Notes under the pieces: model-generated
What the model saw: only the letters and a program-made list of their open reading frames with translations
The model's database searches: none
What the model was told of the DNA's origin: nothing
Assembly: GCA_945865405.1 (NCBI GenBank)
Contig: CAMBDS010000001.1
Span: forward strand, 186,001-250,000
Direction: 5' to 3'
DNA: 64,000 nucleotides
From: Caldithrix abyssi DSM 13497
GTDB taxonomy: Bacteria > Electryoneota > AABM5-125-24 > Hatepunaeales > Hatepunaeaceae
Program-made: the position numbers and the translations under genes
Shown here: piece by piece, positions 1-7,717 of the stretch
Position numbering within the stretch: position 1 is the stretch's first letter
Layout: every line of letters starts with the position of its first letter

Positions 1-488
1 AGCCTGACCAGGACATTTTCTACATCTTCCCCGACGTATCCCGCTTCAGTGATAGTCGTCGCGTCGGCAATCGCAAAGGGAACTTCAAGGAAGCGCGCCA
101 AAGTCTGGGCGATCAACGTCTTACCGGTCCCGGTCGGGCCGATCATCAGAATGTTTGACTTGTCAAGCTCAACTTCGCCCTCGATGGAGGCGCTGGTGAT
201 CCGCTTGTAGTGGTTGTAGACTGCAACCGAGATGCGGCGCTTCGCTTCATCCTGCCCGATGACGTAGTCGGAGAGCTTGCCGAATATCTCGCGGGGTTTC
301 GGAATGCCTCGCTTGAGCGTCCGTTTTTGAGCGACCGCGAGCTTGACGACCTGCGTTGCGTTGACGACACAGACGTCGCAGATGGTCGCCTTGGGACCGC
401 GAACCATGACTTTGGTCAGGTCTATCGGACGCCCACAGAACGAGCATCGCTCCAGCGGCGGCGGGTTTGTTTCGAGTGTTGAGGACAT
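1..488 (-). CDS. clpX: ATP-dependent Clp protease ATP-binding subunit ClpX (partial)
   Basis: The gene runs off the left edge, so only about 162 N-terminal codons are visible. ClpX is the hexameric AAA+ unfoldase that feeds substrates to ClpP in the cytoplasm. The N-terminal zinc-binding domain is intact, with Cys pairs CSFC (residues 15-18) and CDVC (37-40). It is followed by the conserved IGQDEAKR segment (77-84) and a Walker A motif GPTGTGKT (117-124). The sequence breaks off just after the YVGEDVEN segment. It lies 67 bp downstream of clpP on the same strand, the usual tig-clpP-clpX order. The ATG at 488 is chosen because it places the zinc finger at the expected distance from the N terminus; the ribosome-binding site is weak. 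Confidence 0.96.
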   Translation of the reverse strand, partial: MSSTLETNPPPLERCSFCGRPIDLTKVMVRGPKATICDVCVVNATQVVKLAVAQKRTLKRGIPKPREIFGKLSDYVIGQDEAKRRISVAVYNHYKRITSASIEGEVELDKSNILMIGPTGTGKTLIAQTLARFLEVPFAIADATTITEAGYVGEDVENVLVR

Positions 489-530
489 TGGACTCAGTGA
501 CTTGTGGACTGGGAGCTGGTGACTGGTCTT

Positions 531-552
531 GATCCCCGCCTTCGCGGGGATG
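531..552. repeat. Hairpin repeat in the clpP-clpX gap (class D)
   Basis: A short inverted repeat, ATCCCCGC / GCGGGGAT around a 4-nt loop. Similar units (stems of GGAATCCCGC or ATCCCCGC type) recur near 18,833, 20,810, 31,306 and 34,168. It sits between two co-transcribed genes and has no T-tract, so it is a dispersed palindrome rather than a clear terminator. Confidence 0.6.
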
Positions 553-555
553 ACG

Positions 556-1221
556 TCACTTCTTCTTGAGAGCCTTTTCAATCGACTTTTCGACAGCTTT
601 GGCAGGAACTTTGACAACGCCTTTGCCGCCGTTGGTATCGGCACGGTGAGCGATCACCTTGTCGATGAGGCCATAAGCTTTTGCTTCGTCGGCGGTCATG
701 ATGTAGTCGCGGTCGGTGTCTTTGGCAACTTTGGCGATTGATTGACCGGAAGCTTCGGCGAGTATCTTGTTCAGCTTGTCGCGGGTCTTCAGGATCTCGC
801 GGGCGTGAATATCGATGTCGGACGCCTGACCCTGCATACCGCCCATCGGTTGATGGATGATGATCTTGGAGTTTGGCAGTGCCGAGCGCTTGCCCTTGGC
901 TCCAGCAGCCAGCAACAGTGCCGCCATAGAGGCTGAGTGGCCGATAGCGATGGTGGCGACATCGGGCTTGATGTACTGCATGGTGTCGTAGATAGCCATG
1001 CCACTGGTGACGAGACCGCCCGGGCTATTGATATAGATCGAGATGTCCTTGTCGGGATCTTCGGCTTCGAGGAAGATCAACTGGGCGATGATGAGGCTGG
1101 CGACGTTATCGTCGATAGGCCCGGCGAGGAAGATGATACGTTCTTTGAGAAGGCGCGAGTAGATGTCGTAGGCGCGTTCGCCTCGACCAGTCTGCTCGAC
1201 GACCATTGGGATTAGGTTCAT
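556..1221 (-). CDS. clpP: ATP-dependent Clp protease proteolytic subunit ClpP
   Basis: A serine peptidase of family S14 that forms the tetradecameric chamber of the ClpXP protease. The 221-residue protein carries the catalytic triad: Ser98 in GHSASMAA, His123 in IIIHQPMGG and Asp172 in DTDRDYIM. The INSPGG oxyanion-hole strand is at 64-69. The family is usually 195-210 residues; the extra C-terminal 20 or so residues are Lys-rich (ending KKK) and may be a lineage-specific tail. It would normally follow tig directly, but here a methyltransferase gene separates them. clpX follows on the same strand. Confidence 0.97.
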   Translation of the reverse strand: MNLIPMVVEQTGRGERAYDIYSRLLKERIIFLAGPIDDNVASLIIAQLIFLEAEDPDKDISIYINSPGGLVTSGMAIYDTMQYIKPDVATIAIGHSASMAALLLAAGAKGKRSALPNSKIIIHQPMGGMQGQASDIDIHAREILKTRDKLNKILAEASGQSIAKVAKDTDRDYIMTADEAKAYGLIDKVIAHRADTNGGKGVVKVPAKAVEKSIEKALKKK

Positions 1222-1231
1222 TGGTATTGTA

Positions 1232-1262
1232 AGTTTAGAATTTGGAATTTGGGAATTGAATT
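1232..1262. repeat. AT-rich dispersed repeat (class J)
   Basis: An AT-rich stretch upstream of clpP that reads, on the minus strand, as two or three near-copies of AATTCCAAATTCTAAA. A related stretch occurs at 52,455-52,492, where it lies in frame inside cusB. It is probably a dispersed low-complexity element rather than a regulatory site. Confidence 0.5.
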
Positions 1263-1283
1263 AAATAAGTTAACGTTACAAAT

Positions 1284-2903
1284 CTATTTATATGCTTTCT
1301 TAAAAGTTACATTAAACATTGCGGGATTTGGATGTGAAACAGTTTTACCTTCTAACAATTCTTCAACGGTTAAGATTTGAATCCGAGGAAATTGAGTCTT
1401 AAACCCTTCATAGTCATAATATCCTGCTTGTTGAGCTTCGGTTCTCATTGGCTTTGTGACTTGATCGGCGAAACAGACAAAAACTCCAATTGCCGCTTTT
1501 TCATGGTCTATTACATGAACAAACTCCCTGATATTCTTCACAGTTAATGAACCGCTTTTTACTTCAATTAAAACAATATCTCTAACTTTTTCATCTCTAT
1601 AAAGAGACAAATAGCCATCGTATCCGCCATCTCCGACCTTTTTTGGATTGGATACGCCATCCATCATAAACTCAATAACCCAATCTTGAAATTTTATGCG
1701 CCCTTTCTTGGTGCCCTCTGCAAGTTCGCGTGCTGAAGCAACATCTCGCGGAAATCCGGTAATCTCAATGTTGTCTTTTATCTCCTTCATTCTTCCATTT
1801 TTCCCTCGATAAGGGTCGAGGACACGATTGTAAATTAATCGAACAGCAAGATGAGAAATGTCAACTCCAATCCATCTTCGTTTAAGGCGTTCTGCAACAG
1901 CAACAGCAGTTCCACAACCGCAGAAGAAATCTGCTACCAAATCGCCTTCATTGGAGGATGTTCCTATAATTCTCTCTAATAATGCTTCGGGTTTTTGAGT
2001 CTGATAGTGTAATCTCTCTTTCGATTGCGAGCCAATCGCAGGAAACTCATCCCACAAATTCTGAATTGGATGGCCTTTGACCTCGTCAAGATAACGAATT
2101 CTTCTTATTCGCCCGCCTTTGTTATCTGGAAAATGGAGTTTACCTTCCGCATCCCATTTCTCCATAGTTTCTTTTGAAATCGCCCACCCCTTGGCGGGCG
2201 GCTTATAACCTTTGTATTCATAAATTAAGTTTGGACGCAGAGACGGACTCGCTAAATTATCAATCATATAGCGTCGTCCGAAACTGTCAACATGATTGAA
2301 GCTGGTTGTTAGGTATTCTTCATTACTTTCACCAAATTGAGTATTAAATGTACACTTATCGCCTTTAGTGTAGAAAAGAATAGTATCGGTGCAAATTCCG
2401 TATCTGAAACTCTTATGTTGTGTCTCTCCTCTACCCGTCTTTCGCTTCCAAATAATTTCATTTCGAAAGGATTTTTCACCAAAGACGAGATCGCAAACGA
2501 TTTTCAAGTAATGACTCATAGTTTGGTCACAGTGTAGGTAGAACGAGCCGGTTGACTTCAGTTTTCTATGGATTAAGCTTATACGCAAAGCCATTGTTGT
2601 GAGATAAGCAACATAACTCTTGGCTATTGGAGCCCTATTGATTGAATCAAGAAATCTCCAGAGTCCAAGTTGCATTCCATGTATGGTATCTAACTGATCG
2701 ATATACTTGATATTGCTCCACGTATCGGCAAACGCCTCCTTCTGGGCTTTTGTATCTGTCATATCGATTGACTCAAAGAGGACATTGTAATTCCGCTTCG
2801 AGTTGAATGGCGGATCTATATAGACCAGGTCTATGCTCTCATCTGCTACCTCTGCAGAATTCTGGAGGACATCAAGACAGTCGCCATAGTAAAGGTGGTT
2901 CAT
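1284..2903 (-). CDS. N4/N6 site-specific DNA methyltransferase with C-terminal PD-(D/E)XK nuclease-like domain
   Basis: A 539-residue protein. The methyltransferase half has catalytic motif IV DPPF (30-33), a TGSFYLHCD segment (118-126), the TQKPE motif (302-306) and the SAM-binding motif I FFCGCG (326-331). This order (IV before I) fits the beta-class N6-adenine/N4-cytosine family (PF01555). The C-terminal region (about 400-519) contains GGYDG with Asp429 and IEVKSG with Glu447 and Lys449, the layout of a Mrr-like PD-(D/E)XK core. The ATG at 2903 is one base after the tig stop codon with a GGTGGACGG-like ribosome site, so translation is probably coupled to tig. A longer in-frame start at 3035 would only overlap tig. 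The gene is clearly more AT-rich than tig and clpP on either side, which suggests acquisition. The fusion may cut, or may only recognise DNA; that is inference. Confidence 0.88.
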   Translation of the reverse strand: MNHLYYGDCLDVLQNSAEVADESIDLVYIDPPFNSKRNYNVLFESIDMTDTKAQKEAFADTWSNIKYIDQLDTIHGMQLGLWRFLDSINRAPIAKSYVAYLTTMALRISLIHRKLKSTGSFYLHCDQTMSHYLKIVCDLVFGEKSFRNEIIWKRKTGRGETQHKSFRYGICTDTILFYTKGDKCTFNTQFGESNEEYLTTSFNHVDSFGRRYMIDNLASPSLRPNLIYEYKGYKPPAKGWAISKETMEKWDAEGKLHFPDNKGGRIRRIRYLDEVKGHPIQNLWDEFPAIGSQSKERLHYQTQKPEALLERIIGTSSNEGDLVADFFCGCGTAVAVAERLKRRWIGVDISHLAVRLIYNRVLDPYRGKNGRMKEIKDNIEITGFPRDVASARELAEGTKKGRIKFQDWVIEFMMDGVSNPKKVGDGGYDGYLSLYRDEKVRDIVLIEVKSGSLTVKNIREFVHVIDHEKAAIGVFVCFADQVTKPMRTEAQQAGYYDYEGFKTQFPRIQILTVEELLEGKTVSHPNPAMFNVTFKKAYK

Positions 2904-2904
2904 T

Positions 2905-4242
2905 CTACCCGTCCACCATCCGTAAAAACTCCCTGAGATCCATCTTGCGACGTTCGATCTCGGCGTTTTCGGCGATAAACTGCAGGACGCGCTGCTCGAA
3001 GAGGCGGCCACGCAAGCGATCCATCTTGTCCTCACCTGAATAGCGCATCTTCACCGCGGCGATAGTCTCACCAGACATTTCAGCCATGCGCTGAAGCTCC
3101 TGCTCAAACTCTTCGTCGGAGATCTCGATGTTTTCAGCAGTGGCAACCTCATCGCGCAGCAAGACCCAGCGGTAGTCACGCTCAGCCTCGGCGTAATGTT
3201 CGGTGATGAAATGATCGAATTCTTCCCCCTTCAGCTTCATCTCAAGGGCGATGTCTGCCAAAGTTCCCTCGACGATCATCTTCGGCACGGGGAAGGGATT
3301 CTGCTCAACCATCTGCTGAACGATTGCCGCCTCAAGCTGACGCTGTGCTCCCATGGCGACGTAGCTCAGGAGCATCATCCGCGTATATTTCTTCAGGTCA
3401 TCGACCGACTTCAGAGCCGGGTTGACATGGCCGACAAACTCCTCGTCAAGGTCGTGAATGTGCGGCACTTCGACGCGGACGGCTTCCACGGATAGTGAAG
3501 TGAATGCGTCGCGACCAGCCTGCTGGGCAGCCTCTTGAGGAGTGATGATCGTCACGGACGTTGGTGCGCTTGTGACGCCTGAGGCATCGGAACGGACGCG
3601 GATGACGCGGGTCTCGCCTGCCTTGATGCCGATCAGTTGCTCGTCGGAGCCTGCGCCAAGCGTATCAGCGCCGATCTCGATCTGCTTCTCTTCGACCTTC
3701 TGACCGATAAGCTCCAAGCCTGAGGCGTGAACCTCATGCACCTTAAGCGTCAGGACGGCATTGGCCGGGGCGGGTGTGTCGATGGAGTGAAGGTGCGCGT
3801 GGCGGTGGCGGAGTGCTTCGATCTGGCCATCGACATCGGCGTCGGAGACGTCGGCGTCGGTGATGGTCAGGTTGAGCCCTTTGTGAACGGCAAGCTTCGG
3901 CTCGGGGCGCAAAGGGAATCTGGCGGTGAAGCGGAGCGGCTTGTTCTCGCCAAATTCCTGGTGGTCGATCAGGATTTTGCCTGCCGGCTCGAGTTTTTCG
4001 CTGTCGAGAGCTTTGTTCAAGGCGTCGCGGGTCAGGTCGTCGATGGTCTCGCCGATGATGTCCTTGCCGTAGCGCTTCTTTATCATATCCATCGGGGCTT
4101 TGCCGGGGCGGAAGCCGGGGATATTGGCGCGGCGTTGGAATAGCTGAAACGCCTCTAAGAGCTTGGCGGTAGGTTCTTCAGCGGGAATTTCGACGGTCAG
4201 GACGACGTCACGATCGGGTGTAATATCGGTCTGAATGTTCAT
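2905..4242 (-). CDS. tig: Trigger factor, ribosome-associated peptidyl-prolyl isomerase chaperone
   Basis: A 445-residue trigger factor. The ribosome-docking signature GFRPGKAP is at residues 43-50. The middle FKBP-like domain is weakly conserved. The C-terminal arm domain (about 265-445) contains the usual helical chaperone cradle with an NPFPVPK segment. It binds nascent chains at the ribosome exit tunnel. It heads the tig - methyltransferase - clpP - clpX run, an operon order that is common across bacteria except for the inserted methyltransferase. The start ATG is followed directly by a typical family N terminus. Confidence 0.95.
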   Translation of the reverse strand: MNIQTDITPDRDVVLTVEIPAEEPTAKLLEAFQLFQRRANIPGFRPGKAPMDMIKKRYGKDIIGETIDDLTRDALNKALDSEKLEPAGKILIDHQEFGENKPLRFTARFPLRPEPKLAVHKGLNLTITDADVSDADVDGQIEALRHRHAHLHSIDTPAPANAVLTLKVHEVHASGLELIGQKVEEKQIEIGADTLGAGSDEQLIGIKAGETRVIRVRSDASGVTSAPTSVTIITPQEAAQQAGRDAFTSLSVEAVRVEVPHIHDLDEEFVGHVNPALKSVDDLKKYTRMMLLSYVAMGAQRQLEAAIVQQMVEQNPFPVPKMIVEGTLADIALEMKLKGEEFDHFITEHYAEAERDYRWVLLRDEVATAENIEISDEEFEQELQRMAEMSGETIAAVKMRYSGEDKMDRLRGRLFEQRVLQFIAENAEIERRKMDLREFLRMVDG

Positions 4243-4466
4243 TGAATTTGAGTTGTGATACGTTGGAAACCGCGCCGGAATGAGCGGAGATAATTAACCT
4301 GATAAGATACGGAATATTGGGCGGGAGTGAAAGAGTTTGGTTGTAAGTTGGGCAGAAGGACAGCAGATTAAGCGGATTTGTGAAGGTCGAGCGAGGTTGA
4401 CTGCCCGGCTTGCAAACAGTTTGGGTCGTTAGTATCTTATTCTATTGACCAAAAAGGAACTTCTCC

Positions 4467-4646
4467 ATGTCCGAATTGAAAATCGCCGCAATCAAAGCGA
4501 TCCAGTCGCTTCCAGAGAATGTCGATCTTGAGCGCATTATCGAGGAATTGATATTTCAGGCAAAAGTCCTGCAAGGGCTCAAGGATGTAGCTGAGGGCCG
4601 CACCAAGCCACTTGAGCAGGTGAGACGAGTAATGCTCGGGGTTTGA
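4467..4646 (+). CDS. Orphan antitoxin-like protein, paralogue of the neighbouring TA antitoxin
   Basis: A 59-residue open frame with a good ribosome site (AAAAAGGAAC, 7 nt before ATG). Its product shares a pattern with the 60-residue antitoxin encoded at 4964-5146: an A..AI..(I/L)P start, an EE motif at mid-length, then KV..GL.D..EGR and L.(Q/E)V. It stands alone on the plus strand, with no toxin gene next to it in the same orientation. It could be a solitary antitoxin left after toxin loss, or an anti-addiction copy. Assignment rests on similarity to the neighbour only. Confidence 0.6.
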   Translation: MSELKIAAIKAIQSLPENVDLERIIEELIFQAKVLQGLKDVAEGRTKPLEQVRRVMLGV

Positions 4647-4685
4647 GTTCACAGCTTTTGCGTGTCTGGTGAAGGGGGAATCTGG

Positions 4686-4967
4686 TTAATTGTCTGGTAA
4701 TTTGGAGGTGTAGTGAATGGTGGCAATCTCAACAGCTTCCTCCGTTATCGAGTAGGCGATCCTGTAATTGCGATGGAACCGTTCCCTAATGTTGGGATTT
4801 CCATACTTGAGGATGACTCGTCCAGACTTCGGGAATTGCCCCAGTTGACGCAAGACTCCTCTCAAATCTCCAAGAAACCTTTTGGCATAGAAGGCAGAAT
4901 CCACGGCTATGAAGGCATAGATATCAGCTAAGTCGCTTTTGGCCCGAGCCGATAGCCTTACTTTCAC
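4686..4967 (-). CDS. RelE/ParE-family toxin
   Basis: A 93-residue protein with the ParE/RelE fold pattern: an N-terminal LSARAKSDLADIYAFIA helix, a central FP.SGR segment and a C-terminal YRIAYSI strand followed by IATIHY. ParE toxins usually poison gyrase and RelE toxins cleave mRNA on the ribosome; the sequence alone does not decide which applies. Its start overlaps the stop of the upstream antitoxin gene by 4 bp, typical of an antitoxin-toxin pair. Confidence 0.85.
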   Translation of the reverse strand: MKVRLSARAKSDLADIYAFIAVDSAFYAKRFLGDLRGVLRQLGQFPKSGRVILKYGNPNIRERFHRNYRIAYSITEEAVEIATIHYTSKLPDN

Positions 4968-5146
4968 TCGTCTATACCGTACTTGGCCATCACTTCATCG
5001 AGGTCGGTGACACGACCTTCGCGAATGTCTTTTAGTCCTTCTTCGACTTTAGAATAATAAACGATTTCCTCAAGCAACTGGTCGAGAGAGGCATCATCAG
5101 GTATGGCGTCTATGGCACGATGTGCCGCTTCCTTTAGGGGGGACAT
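4964..5146 (-). CDS. Antitoxin of a ParE-type toxin-antitoxin pair
   Basis: A 60-residue acidic protein preceding and overlapping the ParE-like toxin gene by 4 bp. It is rich in Glu and Asp and predicted helical, with a 'KVEEGLKDIREGRV' segment like many small RelE/ParE antitoxins. A ribosome site AAGGAA lies 7-8 nt before the ATG. It is presumed to neutralise the toxin by direct binding and to autorepress. It is related to the orphan frame at 4467-4646. Confidence 0.8.
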   Translation of the reverse strand: MSPLKEAAHRAIDAIPDDASLDQLLEEIVYYSKVEEGLKDIREGRVTDLDEVMAKYGIDE

Positions 5147-5159
5147 TAGTGTTCCTTAG

Positions 5160-5309
5160 GTTTTGGTACTTACCATAAGATACGCAAACGGGTGGGAGAA
5201 GGCAAGCGAACGGATGTCCCTCCCCGTCGGTATCGGCGTCCACTGGCCGTTAATCGACGAGGATCTGGCCATTGGGCCGCTAGTCGAAGGTAGAGCGGCG
5301 ATAGGGTAG
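5160..5309 (+). pseudogene. Remnant of a DUF2442-type gene (C-terminal part)
   Basis: The plus-strand frame ending at TAG 5307-5309 encodes a segment that reads G-x-G-V-H-W-P-L-I-D-E-D-L-A-I-G-P-L. This closely resembles the C-terminal 'GIHWPxLDEDISVxGLL' pattern of DUF2442 proteins, small proteins often found beside toxin-like genes. A stop codon at 5157 cuts off the N-terminal half and no start or ribosome site is apparent, so it looks like a decayed gene. The assignment comes from pattern recall only. Confidence 0.4.
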
Positions 5310-5380
5310 GGCGATGGCAAGCATAGGCCGTCATGGATCACGGCTTTGGGGAAGCCGGGCTACGGTGGCTGATGATCAAG

Positions 5381-6274
5381 TTATTTGAGTTCGTATTCTC
5401 TGTCAATATCAATGGCAATCACAAGTAATTCTGGAAACTTGTGAGTGATATAGTAGGCAACAATCGATGGTAGGGGGTCATTTATGCCAAGATTTGGCCG
5501 AGTCGCAAGATATCCATCTATCCAGTCTAAGGACCACTGAAGCGTCCAGAATTTCTCATGAAGCATATCGCTCCACTCTAGGCGTTCTTGCATGGCTTTC
5601 ACAAACTTCTTATAAGACTCATTCAATATACTTGAGAGGTCAGGTCGATCAGGATTATTGACGCACTCCTGCAAATTGTCCAACGAATACTTACAGTTAT
5701 TAAAAATTGACGCAAGCTTTACGTCACGATATTGTTTACTATGCATTTCGTCCTTTTCTTCGATCAATTTAGTGATTCTGATATCTTCTTTTTCGATTTC
5801 TGACATTTGAAATTGAACTGCTGACTCAAGATCGACAAATTCGTATTGTGATGGAGAGTCGTCAGACAGTTGCATGTAGCGAAAGCCTCTCTTTTCGATA
5901 GACATTCGATTCAACATCACAAATATCTTCTTTTTCCCCTTTTTTCGATCTGTCGGATGTCCTACTACGTCATTTCGTACACTCATGATTTCTTTTAGTT
6001 TATTGCTCCTGTCGAATGGAATTTTTAATGACATGCATAAGTGTTCAACTGCCTCTTGCTGCACATAGAGGGCCTGCAGGACGCCATAAACATAAATATA
6101 GCCTGACTCGCGAGGGTGGAATTTTGGAGGAAGCTTGAGATATTCGCTTAGTGCTTCATATGTGTCTTCGATCGTATCCATACAAGCGCAAATGCGATTC
6201 CAAACTCCTTGATTTTCCGTAAGAGTTGTTTTCAACCAATTTGTCTGGTTGATTCGATTTCGTAATTTAAGCAT
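5381..6274 (-). CDS. Hypothetical protein with HEPN-like R-x5-H motif
   Basis: A 297-residue, AT-rich, mostly helical protein of unknown function. Residues 95-107 contain SVRNDVVGHP, matching the Rx4-6H catalytic signature of HEPN-fold RNases (Arg100, His106), placed after a long helix as in that fold. No signal peptide or membrane segment is seen. It lies next to a toxin-antitoxin pair and an antitoxin remnant, which fits a defence or abortive-infection role, but this is inference. It could also be a HEPN protein without nuclease activity. Base composition differs from the GC-rich neighbours, suggesting transfer. Confidence 0.6.
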   Translation of the reverse strand: MLKLRNRINQTNWLKTTLTENQGVWNRICACMDTIEDTYEALSEYLKLPPKFHPRESGYIYVYGVLQALYVQQEAVEHLCMSLKIPFDRSNKLKEIMSVRNDVVGHPTDRKKGKKKIFVMLNRMSIEKRGFRYMQLSDDSPSQYEFVDLESAVQFQMSEIEKEDIRITKLIEEKDEMHSKQYRDVKLASIFNNCKYSLDNLQECVNNPDRPDLSSILNESYKKFVKAMQERLEWSDMLHEKFWTLQWSLDWIDGYLATRPNLGINDPLPSIVAYYITHKFPELLVIAIDIDREYELK

Positions 6275-6297
6275 TTACTTATTATCTCCTTCTAGTT

Positions 6298-7368
6298 CTA
6301 GCGCAATTCTTCAAGTTCATGCTTTGCGTCCTCATTTCCCAGGTCCGCAGCTCGTTCAAAATCTTGTATTGCCTCTAAAGTATCACCGTTGAATTCGTAC
6401 GCATATGCTCTGATGTAGTAGTAGGCCTGAGCATTGTCCGGATCAAGCTGAAGCGCAAGGCTGAAATCTTGTATAGCTCTCCAATAATTTTTATTCGCGT
6501 AGTGTATTAACCCAAATCCAGCAATAGACTGAGGATGATTCGGTTCAAGCCTTAGAGCATTGTTAAAATCTGTAAATGCATGATCGAATTCCTTTTTTAT
6601 AACATAGACTATCCCTCTATTGGCGTAGGCACTCACATAATTTACATCGATTTGAAGTGCAATAGAATAACATGCAATCTTATCATCCATTTCCTCCGCG
6701 GCCAACCCCTTCTCAAACCAATCTATTGCCGTCAACCCATTGATCTTCTCTTGCACCTCTTCTTTCACAGCCACCTTCTCCTTCTCGGTCTTGGCGCTCT
6801 CAAGGTCGAGCCGCAACTGCGCCAAGTCCCCGCGAAGTCGCTCGACCTCCTCCTGAACCTTCTGGTAGTCCTCGACTTTCTGCTTGTCCTTCAGCAGTTC
6901 CGTCAGCCGCGCGAGCGCGTCCTCCCGGTCAACCGTCACCCGGCAGACAAGGTAGAGAACGAACGACCCGCCCTCACTCTTCCACTCCTCCGAGACGACC
7001 TCTGTCTGGACGACGCCGACGGTGAGGGTCTGGATGGTCTGCAAGACTGAGGAAGAATCGAACCACGAAGACTCGAAGTTTTTATTTGTGTCTCCTTCGT
7101 GCCTTCGTGGTAAATAGGTAGCTTCTTCGACCTTCCGCACAATCTCGGTCGAACCGCTTAGATAAACTCCGACCTTGTCGAGGACGCGCCGTTTCGCCTC
7201 TTGGGTCGCGTACACGCGCACCTCGTCTTGCGACTCCCGACTGCCCATCACAACGCGAACGGTATCGGTGAAATCAAGCGTCGCGGCTAAGGCATTGACA
7301 CTCAGTCCCAGCATTAATGTTGCTACCAACAACAATATTCGCCTCGTTATTTTTATTTTAGTCAACAT
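6298..7368 (-). CDS. Secreted protein with N-terminal conserved domain, coiled coil and TPR repeats
   Basis: A 356-residue protein with a clear signal peptide (hydrophobic residues 11-28, cleavage near ALA-AT). An N-terminal domain (about 30-165) is followed by a Glu/Lys-rich coiled coil (about 167-215) and four TPR-like units (about 217-350). The N-terminal domain resembles that of the protein at 31373-32230: both have a 'YA..EAKR..L.K.G' helix, a conserved 'V..EVVSE' strand, then a coiled coil. A palindromic repeat (7062-7111) lies in frame within the first domain and encodes about 17 residues. Likely periplasmic and possibly envelope-associated; the function is unknown. Confidence 0.75.
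   Translation of the reverse strand: MLTKIKITRRILLLVATLMLGLSVNALAATLDFTDTVRVVMGSRESQDEVRVYATQEAKRRVLDKVGVYLSGSTEIVRKVEEATYLPRRHEGDTNKNFESSWFDSSSVLQTIQTLTVGVVQTEVVSEEWKSEGGSFVLYLVCRVTVDREDALARLTELLKDKQKVEDYQKVQEEVERLRGDLAQLRLDLESAKTEKEKVAVKEEVQEKINGLTAIDWFEKGLAAEEMDDKIACYSIALQIDVNYVSAYANRGIVYVIKKEFDHAFTDFNNALRLEPNHPQSIAGFGLIHYANKNYWRAIQDFSLALQLDPDNAQAYYYIRAYAYEFNGDTLEAIQDFERAADLGNEDAKHELEELR
7062..7111. repeat. Palindromic repeat inserted in frame in a coding sequence (class K)
   Basis: The ends ACCACGAAG / CTTCGTGGT form a 9-bp inverted repeat enclosing further CGAAG / CTTCG pairs. The unit is read through in frame by the gene at 6298-7368, encoding roughly LPRRHEGDTNKNFESSW. Sequences of the 'ACCACGAAGGCACGAAGG' type are dispersed repeats in many environmental bacterial genomes (from memory). 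Confidence 0.6.
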
Positions 7369-7436
7369 TCCCTCAATAGTTCATTGCTTTTTGCTGGTTA
7401 ATATCGTATATTAGCGTCGTTTATTTCTCTCAATAA

Positions 7437-7566
7437 ACCTTAAACTTTTCAACCCGAAACGAAAATCTGTGAAGTTGGTGAAGAAAAATATTTTCCAAAA
7501 TTCCCCGATACGCCTGCCTGATAAGTCCTGTGACGATTGTGAAGATGTGAAGATAATTTGGGGCGC
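7437..7566. repeat. Two-copy ~110-130 bp dispersed element, copy 1
   Basis: This stretch is about 88-90% identical to 21,103-21,235 with no gaps over the core. Differences fall at all three codon positions, so it is not a conserved reading frame. It contains several GTGAAG/TGTGAC words (TTCACA on the other strand), three of them tandem at 8-9 bp spacing. Both copies lie just downstream of a minus-strand ABC transporter gene and upstream of a minus-strand gene for a secreted or membrane protein. A shared TAATATACGA word lies beyond them (about 7410-7424 and 21,071-21,084). The rest of the 7369-7717 gap holds hairpins of classes F, B and E (7619-7715). Confidence 0.6.
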
Positions 7567-7618
7567 TCTTCGGGGAAATTGCTGTAAATGCCTATCCTAT
7601 AAGCCTTACACCCGTGCT

Positions 7619-7715
7619 GGCGAACGCAAGGTTCACCCGTACGGGCGATGCTTGCCATCGCCCTACGCAACAGGTCGGGACGACCTGTCCTACGAAACGA
7701 CAAGCGAGACGCTTA
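7619..7715. repeat. Cluster of dispersed hairpin repeats (classes F, B, E)
   Basis: Three repeat units sit side by side: a 32-bp unit whose inverse is at 18,716-18,747; a hairpin ACAGGTC-ggac-GACCTGT (7670-7688); and an ACAAGCGAGACGCTTATC unit also present at about 20,988 and 17,975. GGGCGATG (7643-7650) pairs with CATCGCCC (7656-7663). They lie in the 3' region of an ABC ATPase gene and extend to its stop codon. Confidence 0.55.
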
Positions 7716-7717
7716 TC

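Noticed and set aside
4437-4652. 71-residue minus-strand open frame
   Set aside because: Opposite to the small plus-strand antitoxin-like frame, which has a ribosome site and a paralogue.
5156-5341. 61-residue minus-strand open frame
   Set aside because: No ribosome site or family pattern; the plus strand here carries a recognisable DUF2442-like remnant.
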